64,000 nt of DNA from Mesodorylaimus sp. YZB2_4 (Eukaryota; Nematoda; Enoplea; Dorylaimida; Dorylaimidae), in the NCBI GenBank assembly GCA_030248295.1, contig JASANH010001723.1, forward strand, positions 744,001 through 808,000, in the 5' to 3' direction. Position 1 is the first letter of the stretch; each line of letters starts with the position of its first letter. Under the pieces are notes generated by a model, which saw only the letters and a list, made by a program, of their open reading frames with translations, was not told the origin of the DNA and ran no database searches. Below are positions 44,749 through 56,757 of this stretch, piece by piece. The translations under genes and the position numbers were made by a program.

Positions 44749-46740
44749 GTCCGTAAGTAGACAAATAGTTTACAGCTAAAACTAAAAGTTCTAAATAACA
44801 AAAGTCACCTTTTTTCTTTTCGCCTCTTTTGCAGCAATAACCTTTCCGCCCCTGTTCGACATTGATCATCCACTGGCTGTGCAGTGCGGAGGACTGGGTG
44901 GGTTATGTGAAGTGACAACCTTGTTAAAAAATCATCTTATGTTGTGCAGGTTTCATTATCGCTCACGAACTCATTCACGCCTTCGATGCAAACACCATAA
45001 AATTACCAACAAAGGACGGGCGGCCCCTGATAAAAAAAAAGCAGCAATGAATTCGTACAGGAAGGAACTGGAATGTCTAAAACTCTGTGAGCACTTTGGT
45101 CTCAGGTCCCTAAGGCTGGGTCCACTTGAGAGGGGTCCCATGCTGACTGCACTTCTTGGCCAACTCATTTATATTCTTTAACCAAGTACTATTCCATGGA
45201 CTGGCGCAAAAGTGTACAACCTTTATTTCCAGTCGTACGGGCACGGATAGTATGTTCAGACCAGACAGCCGTCCCACTTTGCCTATGAACGCGTGGGTCC
45301 AGTCGAAAACACTCACTCCGTTCTTCGCCCCTATTTGACCTTTTGCCCTCGTCAAGTCGGGCGGACAGTTGGCGGTCTCATTACACTTCTTCGTAATTCC
45401 CCATTCAGGCATCAGTTATGGACCAGCAGCATCAGAGGACCTGTTGGCATCAGTTCGAGCAGTTAAGTCCCAGGCGCGACAGCACCTATGCACATACAGA
45501 AGGTGCTGCCAGAGCGTACTGTGATATCCCTTCCCGTTATAGCTGGGAATACCTCGCGGACACCTCTACATACTACAAGTATGAGGAGAAGACAGCTAGG
45601 GCTGGGCAGACCAACTTTACCAGTTGAAGACTGGTCGACAGACAGACGATGGCTCTCTATGCCAGTGTGCCTTGGCTAGCAAGCTAAGGACTGAGTGGGG
45701 CCAGTCAAGGGGAAATACAGCCCACTTTCTGTTAATGAGGAAATACAGAACCACGGCAGCGAGCACATACGCTGCGCGGCAATCTGACTGTGAGTAGAGC
45801 ACCCATATCAATACGACGTTCTTCCTGAATCAAGGCCTAGCCTCTCCTCGGTCGACATGTCGGCCCATCTACAGTGCAGTAAAGCTTTTAAGCACAGCAT
45901 GCTCGGGTATACTGGCACCAACTGTGCTCGCATATTTGGAAGGTTATCATTTCGCTGATAGTTTTCTGTATATCGCCATGTGTGCAAGCCAGTTCACAAG
46001 TCAGCCTGTAGTCGGCCGAATGATATACGTGCGTACTCAAGAGAGACTGACGTGAGAGGAAGTATACACGTGTGCAAGAGCAACTTGGGCCAGGCGGTTC
46101 AAACTAGATGGGAAAGAACACTCGTCAAGCGATATGGGTTACATGTCCGTGCGTCCAGCAGGCCTGCACTGTATTGCTGCACAAATCGTGAGTAACCCAG
46201 AGGGCTTTTGCACCACGCCAACCAAGTCTGGCCCATGGCTGAATCATCATGCGGACTGCTGACGCTTCCACCTGCTGGCTCCATGCGGAGGACTAATTGC
46301 CAGTCGAGCCCCTATCTGTAGGGTGTCGTTTGACCCGCGATAAGGAAACCAGAGCTAAAAAGGGATTCGGAGAGACAGGCCTTTCGAAGGCCGTATGACA
46401 GGACACATTTCGTGCTGACCCCTAGAGGACGTATGGGGTTCTCTGACCCACTTGTCTTCCAGTCATCAGCTGGCAATGACGAGAAGAACGCGTGTGTGCT
46501 TACAGTATGTCCACAAGTACAGTAGCAAGTTCTGCATGACCACCGGTATTTGCCTCTTATAACACTCATCCGCATAATGAGCATGACTGGCACAGCATGC
46601 TTATCACAGGCGCTGCAGCTGGCAGCTTGCATCACGGTAGCGACAATGCTTTGTAGAGTTTTCAGATGAAACCTTGATCGGGGAATTGCCTTGGATTGAA
46701 AATGACCACCTGAGGCCCAGCATCGACCGACCCACCGACC

Positions 46741-46972
46741 CCCCCCAACCCACCCCCCCCCCCCCCCCCACCCCCCCCCCCCCCCCCGCCCGGGGGGGGG
46801 GGGGGGCCCCCCCCCCCCTCCGGGGCGCGCGGAGTTTTTCCCCCCCACAATTTTTCTCTCTCTCCCCCCCCCCCTCCCCAGGCAGACAGACACACCCCCC
46901 CCCCCCCCCCTCCCCGCCCCCCACACAAAAACCTTTTTATTTTCCCCCCCCCCCCCCCCCCCCCCCCCCCAC
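46741..46972. repeat. Extreme C/G homopolymer block
   Basis: About 230 bases made almost only of long C runs broken by single A, T or G, with one long G run at about 46793-46806. Open frames across it are meaningless. It is either a real poly-C microsatellite or a consensus error; the abrupt C-to-G switch favours at least partial artefact. Confidence 0.9.
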
Positions 46973-47477
46973 ACGGGCGCCCTGAGGCACGCACTTCATG
47001 ACCATCTTACGTGCTGGAAGATATTGATGCTACATTGCTTCTTAATGTCAACCGGGCCCTGGTTGGTTCGTTGTGTGTTCGGGCGAAGAAAGACAGTTGT
47101 ACCTGTTTTGTGCCCAACACGACATCGGCGACTGTCCACCTCCACGGCTACAACTTTGACCAAGTCGTGATACTATTCCGCTGCATCCACGACAGAGTGT
47201 CGACTGGTGTCTTGGTCATAGCTGTGCCGTTTCGTCGCCAGGTGCGGTGATGGTACATAAAAAGGGCATTGATTACACTCCCTTCATGTAATGCTTGACG
47301 GCCTGCAACTGTAGCAGGCGTGGATATCTGCACTTATCAATTCACTTGCTTAGAGAGCCGTCCGCCTGCCTTTTGTTTGTCTGGCTTTGTGAGAGCGAAC
47401 TCCAGATCGACTTAATGTTGTTTGCAGCCATTGGACAGTAATTACGGCAGGTTAGAAGACTGGTCTTGAGATCTTGG

Positions 47478-47700
47478 TATTGACTGCTTTGTGAGCATTT
47501 CGGTCTCAGGTCCGTCAGAGCCCCTTTTGGCCGACACGTGCGGCCGCTCCCCGAATTCAGAGTACCCTTGGTGGTGCGTTTGATGTAAACTAAACACGAT
47601 ATTTTCGTGAACTGCGCGGGACTGTTTCTGTGGCTTGAGCCGTCCACTGGTCAGCCCTAGTCTGGTCGACACTTGCGGCCGCTCCTCGAAGTGTGAGCAT
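47478..47700. repeat. Dispersed repeat, copy 2 with internal duplication
   Basis: It shares two blocks with 8446-8600 and one with about 45088. It also contains an internal duplication: ACACGTGCGGCCGCTCC near 47537 and ACACTTGCGGCCGCTCC near 47670. Confidence 0.5.
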
Positions 47701-47809
47701 AAATGTCCCTCGTATAAATAACAAACTATGCACGAGGTGTTGTGGACTGCATGGACTGCATGGAACTGCATAAACTATGCACGAGGGCTGACCTTACAAG
47801 TGTGACTTC

Positions 47810-50800
47810 CTACCTGGTTGGACGGTGTGGGCGTGTATGCCGCGCACTGGTGCACTTGATCCAAAGATGCCCACCAAGTACCTGCTCTGGAGTCAACTCC
47901 TGGACTCTTCCAGTGTGAACCAAAGGAGAAGACGACTGCAGAGACCCCTTAAGAATGCTAATCGAGATCCCTGGCCAGCTCTCGGCTTGCACCACAATTC
48001 CGCCAAATGGGGTGGACCACACAAAGGGCGCTTTCACATTCAACGTCTTCCAACACGCATGCACAATGAACGTGGGAGCTTCGTCCGAAATGCATATTGT
48101 CACCATTGTTTGGTCCGATCGATACGGATAACCAGTCAGGAACAACCAAAAATCGCGTGCCGTCACTTCTCCTACGTCGCGCTCTTTTTACAGCTTGGCC
48201 GTTTCCCCTAGAAACGAGAAATCGAACTCACTCACCTCAGTTTATAAAAGTGTTTGCTCTTACCATCCGGAAGAGACCTGACGAAACTTTCAATTGCAGC
48301 CTTCAGGCGCTCCTTCAACCCGTCAAGCTCGCCCGCTAGTTCGACTGTGCTGTCGTATTGAAACCACGAAATCATGTCTTCTCCGCGGATAAGAGCTCGC
48401 GCAATCGATGGAAAGTACTTCATTTTTTGATTATGTGGTGACCGCAATTTGGAGCTCATGGTCGGTTGCAAAGCTCCAAAAACTTGTCCAAACCGCAGAC
48501 TTGGTTCAATCCAGCTACTGAAAAGCAGAGCAGAGTATCTACAATGTGTAAGAACTTCCAAGCAAAAGCTAGCTATCTCTGATACTTACTGATTGCCTTG
48601 AAGTGTTGGTATCGGCTTCCAATCACAGATCCGTACATCATAGATGTGACGACATCCCGTTCTTTGCCGATTTGAGGCAGCCGCAAATAAATTTGACCGA
48701 CTCTCACGTTTCGTATGTTCTCCTCGAACTCTAAATTCGTAATCGCTTTAGAAATAGATTTGAGCTCGTCCACAGTTGCTGCAGCCGAGTTACCACTTTC
48801 CAGCACCTACAGTGACACAAAAATCAGGCTCATAAACTGTTCAGGTGGGAGGAAATATCGGTCCGACGCGCAAAACTCAAGACTGCATATTGAGCTGCCA
48901 ACTGAAATGTATTCTATCACCTAACGCTAAAAATATAGATTACGTCATTTAAACTTACCTTATTCAAGGCGCATTGCAAGCCGCCATCCGGGGCATCTGC
49001 TGGTGTTATTAGCACATTTTCGGGTGTAACACCGGCAAGCAAACTCTTGAAGACATCAGAAACGCCGAACAAAGCAGCTTTGCCTTGACAGATAATATGG
49101 CCCATTACTCTCCCAATCATTCGCCACATGTCTGGACCCAAGTCGTAGCCTTTTTTCGGGATTAGATGATCCATCGCTCCTAAAATAAATAAAAATTCAC
49201 ATGCTAGAGCTGACATTACCAAGCAACTGTACGTACCCGCTGGGCAATCTCTCCCACCCGTAACCCCAAACCCATATCATAAGTTTGGAGTGACGCTGCT
49301 ATCTCACCTTCGAAATGTTTAGCCAATAAGTGAGTTTGTAACAATATGATGTACGCATCCCGTAGTGATGGTCCGGCGCCGGCTTCCCCAATAAAAATGA
49401 CTGAAACGTTCTGGCGCAGCAACTTTAACAAATGCATATTGTTCGTATCGCTACCCTCGAACAAATGTCACAACTGATTTGGCATCGTATTCTTTGGCAC
49501 TGAACGATCAACGGTAATAAAACGATCAGTCTGCCGACCATAGATATCGTCCGGTGATCGGTCAAGCATATCTTGGAGAACGTCAAGGCGCAACTGACCA
49601 TTTTCCATATCTAAAGCAAAAGAAGTTGCCTACCACTAGCCAGTTTGTGTCAGTGGGCCCTACACTTACGGGTTTCAATCCACTCGCTTGTGTCGCACGC
49701 GGTCCAACTCAAATTCCCATAGAACTTGACGATCAGCTTGACGATATCCATCGACAATCCGTACATATCTGCGTACGCTACCATGGCTTTTCCGTCCGAG
49801 TACAGACCATTCTAAAAGCTATGACGACTCGTATTCACGAACTACTTTTTCAAAGTCAGCTCACCTCTCCACTTTAATCCTCGCCCGTAATTATTGGCAA
49901 GTGTGACGATGTGGTGCTTTGTTTCTTGTCTAGACCTGACGCTGTTCGATCCTTCTCCCAACGTGGGAATGGTGCCGCCGACACTGGCACTTCGCCCTTG
50001 CCGAGAACCTTGGATTCCAATCTCACCGCTGTTTGAGTGTCCAAAATTTGGCGCTGAATTTGGCATACCTAAGGCTTGAGCTGAATCATTTGCAGCACCT
50101 GAGGCGAGATTCCAACGCTGCGTTCTTTCCGATACTGAACTAGGACTACTATTGCTGGTAGAAACATGGTCTTCAGGTATCTTAATGTCATCCTTAAAAC
50201 GAGAAATTCTATCAGCTTGTTAAGTGCGGTTAGTTCAGATCTGATTCGCTTACCAAGTCCTCATCACTTTTAAGCGGTAGCCGATGCTCTCGTCTTATTG
50301 CCTCAGCGCCAGTGTCGATCAATGTGTCAAACTAAAACATTGAAACACAGCGTAAAGCACGCAGCTGACATAAGTTAGATACTGAACCTGAAACTTACAT
50401 AACGATTATAATAATACACTCTTCGGAACGAACTAAATGACGTTTCATCAAGCTCGATTCCAGTGGCCGAAATGCAAAATCTTTCTCCTCCTGCTTCCAA
50501 CGAGCAATTGTACTTTTCAGAAAATATTTCCCGAGCCGTTTGTTTTATCACATCAACATTCAATGGCAGCTGCATAAAGCGCTAGAAAGGCGAAAACCTC
50601 TTTCGCTTTATATTTGCATCGATTTTTCCATGCCAAGTACTCACCAGCACCGTTGTTCCACAAGCTCGTTCCACGAGCACACCAGTTCGAACCAACTTTG
50701 GAGGAGTGAATGCGCCCGCCTTTGAAAAGAACACCTTCTCAGGCACCTAAAACTCATTCTCGCCGTAAGGGGAAGGGGCCCTTTGGACTTACTTTGCTAT

Positions 50801-50921
50801 CGCTGCTGCCAGCAATGACCGATTTTCGGCCAGCCCTCGCACGGCTTCCTCCCCATCCTTTCCCTCAGCGTCTCTCTTGAGCTCGTCTTTGGTCTTCGTG
50901 CCGAATTCCTCTCGCTTCCTC
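47810..50921 (-). CDS. HECT-domain ubiquitin ligase (has an in-frame TGA)
   Basis: A multi-exon E3 ligase gene. The well-fixed C-terminal exons are 49179-48959, 48806-48590, 48554-48264 and 48171-47810, all joined in phase. The HECT N-lobe starts in the exon near 49600-49240 (FITVDRS, then VIFIGEAGAGPSLRDAY, family form V.F.GE...GG..REF). It continues with WRMIGRVMGHIICQGKAAL. The C-lobe has FLTGYPYRS and VHACWKTLNV, where Cys is the expected catalytic thioester residue. Upstream exons at about 50740-50640, 50575-50400, 50335-50255, 50195-49870 and 49815-49670 encode a linker and TACDTSEWIET. The most upstream one recognised is 50921-50793. The frame just before the N-lobe carries TGA at 49468-49470. 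The stretch after about residue SISILKG in the last exon is atypical. It resembles the divergent G2E3-like group. Confidence 0.75.
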
Positions 50922-51539
50922 CTGAAATCATTCCAGCCTAAAACATGAACTTTCAGCAGGTGTCTGTATGCATCAGAGCGGCCATATAGATCATTATTCG
51001 ATGCAGGATCACGAGTATTACTTTTTCAAAACGCACGCTGGCAAGAACCTCATTCATTGAGAGTCTGTCTTCATTCTGTTTTAGATTCCAACACTACTGA
51101 GGGGAGGAGCTAATTCACTCTTGCACCCAGCCGAAATACACCTTGCTTACCTCTCTCTCTTAAACTGACCGCCCTCGGATTTCCGCGTCACGACGTCTCG
51201 ACATTATACTTGATGCTTCGTGAAACCCAAAATTATGCATGCAGAAGAAGCACTCTTTGTCGTTCCGCGGTGGACTCGCAATACCGACGATTTGTCCAAA
51301 AAATACGAACTATGACTAATAGAGATCAAATGATAAGGCAACAGAAAGCACGTTTTCTTTGGTTACGGTTCGAGATCGGTAAAAATCGCCAATAAGTTCT
51401 AAAAATATGAAGTATCTACACCGAATGAGTAATTGCCAAAAAGTACCTAAATCTTTTTCGCTGTGGCTCGATCCATAATATTTGAAGTGGCGGGTGCTTG
51501 CAGACAAATTGGCAATTCATCATAAAAGTAGAACGGATG

Positions 51540-51915
51540 GTAAAAGTGAGTTTCGGATATTTTCCAACTTGAATTTAATCAAGATGGATCTTGATTTTTT
51601 CAAGTTGGTTTGTGGGTTCACTTTGACCAACTTGATTGAAATCAAGATCATTAATTTGGTAATCAAGATTCATCTTGATTTTTTTCAAGATAAACTTGAA
51701 TCTTTTCAAGATTGTAAGTTGAATTTTTTTGAGATTGGATTTTTTGAATTTTGCCCCCCCTCTAAATTTGAGCTAAATCAAGATGTTGGAAAACGTAATC
51801 AAGTTTTTTCGAAATTTAAGCAAGTTTGTTGAAAAAGGAATCAAGTTTCTTGAAAATAAATCAAGTTTACGCGAAAAATTAAAGTTGCTCGAAACAATTT
51901 CAAGTTTACCCGAAA
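51540..51915. repeat. TCAAG/CTTGA-rich degenerate array
   Basis: AATCAAG, CTTGAT, TTCAAG and their complements recur about every 10-25 bases without fixed period, on both strands. It ends about 250 bases before the ICE1-like start codon. Confidence 0.75.
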
Positions 51916-52165
51916 CTTGATTTTGTCACTTATGGTATTCCCTAGATGCACCAAGGCTCTACGCTGTGTGGCCAAGGTTTCGCACATACTTTAGGTCCTC
52001 CAAACCGAAAAACTATATCTCAGAAAAAGTGGGAAATAATGTTTTTTTCGAGTTCAGGGGTCAAAAATTTCGTGTTACCGTTTTAATTTTCGAGTTCACT
52101 AATCGTCGAACATCGTTTTGATTCGTCTTTTCCAGGAGACAGCGTCGCGATTGGGTTGTAAAAAC

Positions 52166-55100
52166 ATGGATGATTGGAACGAACAAGACGTCGATTTGGA
52201 AGGTAACGGACTCGAAATATCGAATGTATTGATCCAGAATTACGGCAATGGACCGTCAGATTTCTATCTTAATCCAGCGTCCTACAGTAATAACGACGTC
52301 GAAGCTCAAGGTCCTGACTTGTACAGCGCACCAATTTTGCCAGCGTGTAGCAATGGTGGCGGAGAGTGTCAAGGAACTATATTTTGGAGGCAAAAGTATG
52401 AACAGTTACTTGTCGAGACCAATCGTCAGGTTGTTTCGACGAACAATTATATGACGGTAAGATTTTATTTTCCTTTCTTCAGATCAGGCAGGCGCATATG
52501 TACATACTAGGTACTTTTCCCAGTACCTAGCATCTTGCCGATGTCAGTATAGACCTCGGTGATTGATGCGCAAGTACTCTTCCGTATGTTTTCCCCTTAT
52601 AGGTTAAAAAATTATGTATACAGGTTTTTAAACGTGAAAAACTGATTTGATTTGATTTCAGGAGGTCAGTCGTTTGAATTCTCGGTTAACATCTGCGGAG
52701 AAGCAAGTGCGAGAGTATCAACAACGCTTGTTCGATACGTTGAACAGTGTAGATCCGATCAAGAAAGAATTGGATGACGTCAAGAATCAACTATTGACCG
52801 AAGTGCGCGAGCGTAGTAAATTTCAGTGTGAAGCGGAGGTAGGGCACATAAAATTACTTGCGTTTCGCTTTTTTAAAATTGTTCTTTTTTTAGAGTCATA
52901 AGGCAGCCAAAATACAGCTGGAAGCATTCGTCAACGATTACAAGGAGAAGGCTGAATCCTTGCATTTACAGATCTCTCAATTGCAATCTGATGCGAAAAC
53001 GGAAACAAAGAAGTGGAGAGATAAGGCTGTGCATTTTGAGACTAAGTATCAATCGATAAAAGAAGAATTAAAAAGTTTGAAAGAAAAAGTCGCCAGGCAG
53101 CGGAAGTTAGCGAATGGTGCAGGTAAGTTGTTCGTTTTGGAGCCGCGACCATTTGTCCAGGCATCTTGTATGATCTTTGATCCTTTTAGGACAAGGACGT
53201 GGATATCGCCGTCGCCTCATGGGGCAAACTAACTCCGATCCGTCGTGCCCACAAAACGAACTAAGCGGTGACGATATTTCTTCGTCTCAGATTGCGGCTG
53301 AACTGGAAGCCGAATATGTACACGCCAGTGCCGAAATAGGATATCCTATAGTGTCCCAAGAACGGCCGCATTCACCCATAACTCCAACGCCGCCTGCGAT
53401 AGCTTTAAATGAAAGGCCTTGGACGAAAGCAATGGCTGTTTTGGAACGGAAAGAACGCGAAGAAGCCGAAGGCACTTATTCGAGAAATAACAAAATACTG
53501 TTTTGTCAAAATTCACGTCGACCTGGAAATTTTTCTCCGGTAATCGGAGTCGGTGGCAAAGGTGCGGCTAGATCTTCCATTGTATCTTCTAATTTACCCA
53601 AAAAACGGCCGCATCCATCATGCGATGAGATCACAGCTGAAGAAGCTCTCTGTCTTGTTTTGACCGCTCTGAAGGACGTCGTGAGCGGACCGCCATTATC
53701 ACCAATACCTGACGTAAGTGGCTGCATGGCTCATTCGTGGGTCTTAAAACAAGGTATCCATTTGAAATTGGTTGTTACTTTTTAGCTACGGAACGATCAG
53801 TTGATACATTTTACTGCTCACGACAATGCCGCTGTGTCCTCCCCTGGCGAGCAAGTATTACATGCTGAAAATGGTGACATCAGCGCAAAAGAGGAAAGTA
53901 CAATCAAAAGGCAGCGTGAAAACGAGAAAAGCGCTGGTCAAGTTATTGAGGCAGAACCTGCAGCTACGGTGGGTGACGGGAGCGACGGAATTCGTACGAT
54001 CAGTGGCGCGCAGACTACTCCTGCTATTGAGACGAATAGCGGCGATTTGGCGGCCAATGATGTCACAACCGAGGCGGCTCCAGAAGTGGCCGTTAACAAC
54101 CCAGATGAAGAAGGCAATAATGCTGGTTTGTTGGTGGAACACGTTCATAATGAAGGTGGCGAAAATGATCTCTCTTCGATTCCCAAACCAAATCGGACAG
54201 TTGCGATTGACTTGAACGAATCTAATGGCGAATTGAACATGCCTACGTTAGAGATACAAGCGACGTCGTTGGAGCATTGCGAAAAAGAGACTAGTGTAGC
54301 GTCTGCTTCGGCATTCTCACCAGTGTATGAAGAGGACAGTTTAGTCATGAGCGACCAAGACGGGATGGTGTGTGAAGGAAATCTAGTTATTCACGAGGAA
54401 GAACAAATCCACGACCAGTCAATGGAACACGCTTCAGTTCCAGATAGTCAAGAACGGGCAGCCATTACTACTCCGCCAGCAGTCGGAACGATTACAAACG
54501 ACGAGATCGCAGGCGCTGAGAAGACAGACGCAGGGCTCAGTTTGGGAGTAACGGCAGTTGGCAGCTACATTTTGGTTTCGGAGACGACAACAATATCGAT
54601 TAGAAATGCTGAGAGCGATACATTTCAAAATGACACAAATACCGATGTGCCGCCGCCATCGTCCGTGTCAGAGGTCACCGTTCGAAAACGAGGTCGTCAA
54701 CCGCGAGTCAAACCACCGCCTGCTAAAGCGCCTGTCACTGCCGTTTTACCTGGAACGAAGAAGAAATCAGGGAGCGTAAGTGGAACTGAATATCGGACGG
54801 CTGCTGCAGCAGAAACGGAGCGTCAACGATTTACGAAAGTGTTCAAGGATAATCGTGCCTACACGGCTATTTTGGAAGCCATGTTGTGGGGTGCAGGAAC
54901 GTCGCACGTCAGCGCCTTGGAAAAGTGGATGAAGAAGCCAAAGCAGCCGTCAGAAACTGTTGCTTATTGCTTTATCGAAGCGATCAAGCGACACAGCGCT
55001 GTGCCGTGGGTGTCGACTCAGCTGAAAGGCTTACAGTCGGTTGCGTCAAGTCGTGCTCAATCGACGAAATCAACGGTCGAAACGCAAGTGCTGCCCGTAA

Positions 55101-56185
55101 ATGACAGAAAATTGGTTGATTTGTTGAACGCATTGGTTTCGAATGGCGACGATTGGAAGGATGTGCCTGCCATTATTCTGTCTCAAATCAAATTGCAGTT
55201 AGCACCGACTGCGGGCCAAGAGATAAATGGTGTCAAACGCGAAGCTTTATGTCGTTGGGCGTTCTACTTGTGTCGAAGCCGTCTCTGCAAAGCCAAGGTG
55301 GCTGACGCTGAAGAAGTTTTGCTGGTTTCTGTCCGTCGAGAAGATGGTACTCAGGAAAGTCAACAAACTGATCAAGCCGTCCTGGACGTTTTCATCACAT
55401 TGGCTATGGTATGGCCATCGGCATTCAAGAAGATAGTAGTGCAGGGTCGAGGTGAAACTGCGCCAATTATGCGAGCGATTTTTGCTTTATTGTTGTCGAA
55501 GTCGTCATCAAAAGCGAAAGCAGAGCGTTTATTGAAACAATTTGTGGACGAATGGACGCCGATCGAGCAACCGGCGTTTGACTTGTTGATCCGAGAGCAG
55601 TTGGCTAACGCAGCGAGTATTTCGTTGGAAGTTGATCTCAATGAGTGCGGTATTTGTCTGCCCGCCGAATTCTCGCGTTGTGTCAGCAAATTGGTCATGT
55701 TGGCCCCGTATTGCGGTGATAAATTGATTGCTCAGTTTGCAGAATCGTCGTTGACTTCTGTAATCGATTGGTGCTCGATTAGTGCAGATGACTCGGTGGC
55801 CAGGGGAGGTGTGAACAAATTGATCGCGGATATAATACTGATCTCGACTGCTGCCTTGTTTTATCAACGGGTTATTCTTCACCAGTTGGACGCCGTTTTA
55901 AGCTCGTTCCGATCGATTGTGTTCAATACGATATCGAGCGACAGTGTTTTGTTTGCGGTTGATGGAAAAGATCGCGCTCTGATCATTTGCGCGATGATAG
56001 AATTTTTGGTGGCTTTGCCTATGGCTTCTGTGTATGGCAAGATGGTCGTGGCAGAGGAATTTTTGAAAGAATTGATCAAGGAACTGGAGAAAACGGAAAA
56101 TTTAGCAGCCAAGGTGAAGTCACATTATCGGAAACGTCATACAGAATTTTGCGTGCGTGGAACATTGAAGCCTGGAAGCAGATGA
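52166..56185 (+). CDS. ICE1: ICE1-like protein (little elongation complex subunit)
   Basis: A predicted protein of 1206 residues. Exons are 52166-52456, 52662-52838, 52894-53122, 53190-53713 and 53786-56185, all phase-consistent. Start at the ATG opening MDDWNEQDV. Residues about 75-230 form a long coiled coil. Just after it, DVVSGPPLSPIPD matches the LSPVP-type motif near the end of the ICE1 coiled-coil region. The middle (about residues 345-520) is acidic and disordered. The C-terminal 350 residues are helical; EALCRWAFYLCR, then ITLAMVWPSAF, align with ALCR..VGLCR and TWPNVF as I recall from animal ICE1. In animals ICE1 scaffolds ICE2, ZC3H8 and ELL for snRNA gene transcription. The call rests on these short matches; the bulk is diverged and shorter than the vertebrate protein. 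Confidence 0.6.
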
Positions 56186-56757
56186 GGTGGTCTTTACCGT
56201 TGAAATGAGATGTTTCCGGTTTTGTTTCTCTGTGAATGGGGTGATTTTAATGGTAAATTGGGGAGAGGGAGGCAGTGATCGATTTTTGAATGCGATAGGC
56301 AGGGAACAAATCACTATCATGTTTTTTTTGTTCCGTAATTGATTCGATTGTTGTGTTTGAATGAGATATGCCCTGTGTGCTCAAGTAGGTAAACATTTTA
56401 TGAGCGAAGATAAGCCGTTGTTTGCTGAGACGTTTTCATGCTTTGCTCGTGGATGAAGTACATATATACATAATTTTGTAGGGGCGCACCCGCCTCCAGT
56501 GTACACCAACGATAAACTTTAATGGTGCGCGCGATCGCGTTCGGAAATTTAAAATCGGCGCCAAATGTTATAGACGGTAATTTATGCAATTGTGTGCGCT
56601 CTAATCGTGGATACTGTAATCGCTTTCCCCGCGTTCGTTCACTCGTGTTTCTTGTCTTGTGTCCTACACAAGCCTGATTCATTGGCAAGTTCCCGTGCTT
56701 TTCTTGTAAAATTGCTATTTCCTAGCTTGTTTGTTGCCGAAAGGGCATTTTCGAAAT

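Larger units (their letters stand above)
40172..45050 (+). pseudogene. M13 (neprilysin-like) metallopeptidase gene broken by a retrotransposon
   Basis: Exons of a neprilysin/ECE-type zinc ectopeptidase. Exon 40172-40612 covers the helical N-terminal domain (NTVDWLDWEDRERVQQRIDE, then IGYP-like HTGYPLWLDEE). After the insertion, exon 44835-44897 reads ITFPPLFDIDHPLAVQCGGL (family form PPFFD....A.NYGGIG). The next exon, from 44950, gives FIIAHELIHAFD with the zinc-binding HExxH at 44964-44978. Introns and phases fit when the 4.1 kb element is removed. Two defects show. The BEL/Pao element lies at the splice donor of the first exon. In the last exon, a run of nine A (45032-45040) puts a TGA at 45048 while coding-like sequence (MNSYRKELECLK) continues one frame over. 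The downstream catalytic Glu and C-terminal Cys were not found. Confidence 0.75.
45180..47800. other. Repeat-rich stretch, no supported gene
   Basis: No coding signal. It contains the C/G homopolymer block at 46741-46972 and a copy of a dispersed repeat at 47478-47700. Confidence 0.4.

Noticed and set aside
46312-46994. Several 100-220-codon frames over the C/G block
   Set aside because: Produced by homopolymers (poly-Gly/Pro); no real protein signal.
48917-49222. Frame start in the HECT gene at 49222 as a separate gene
   Set aside because: The first codons are intron; the exon begins at 49179 and joins neighbours in phase.
53858-56112. Multiple minus-strand frames opposite the ICE1-like last exon
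   Set aside because: Antisense shadows of a long coding exon.
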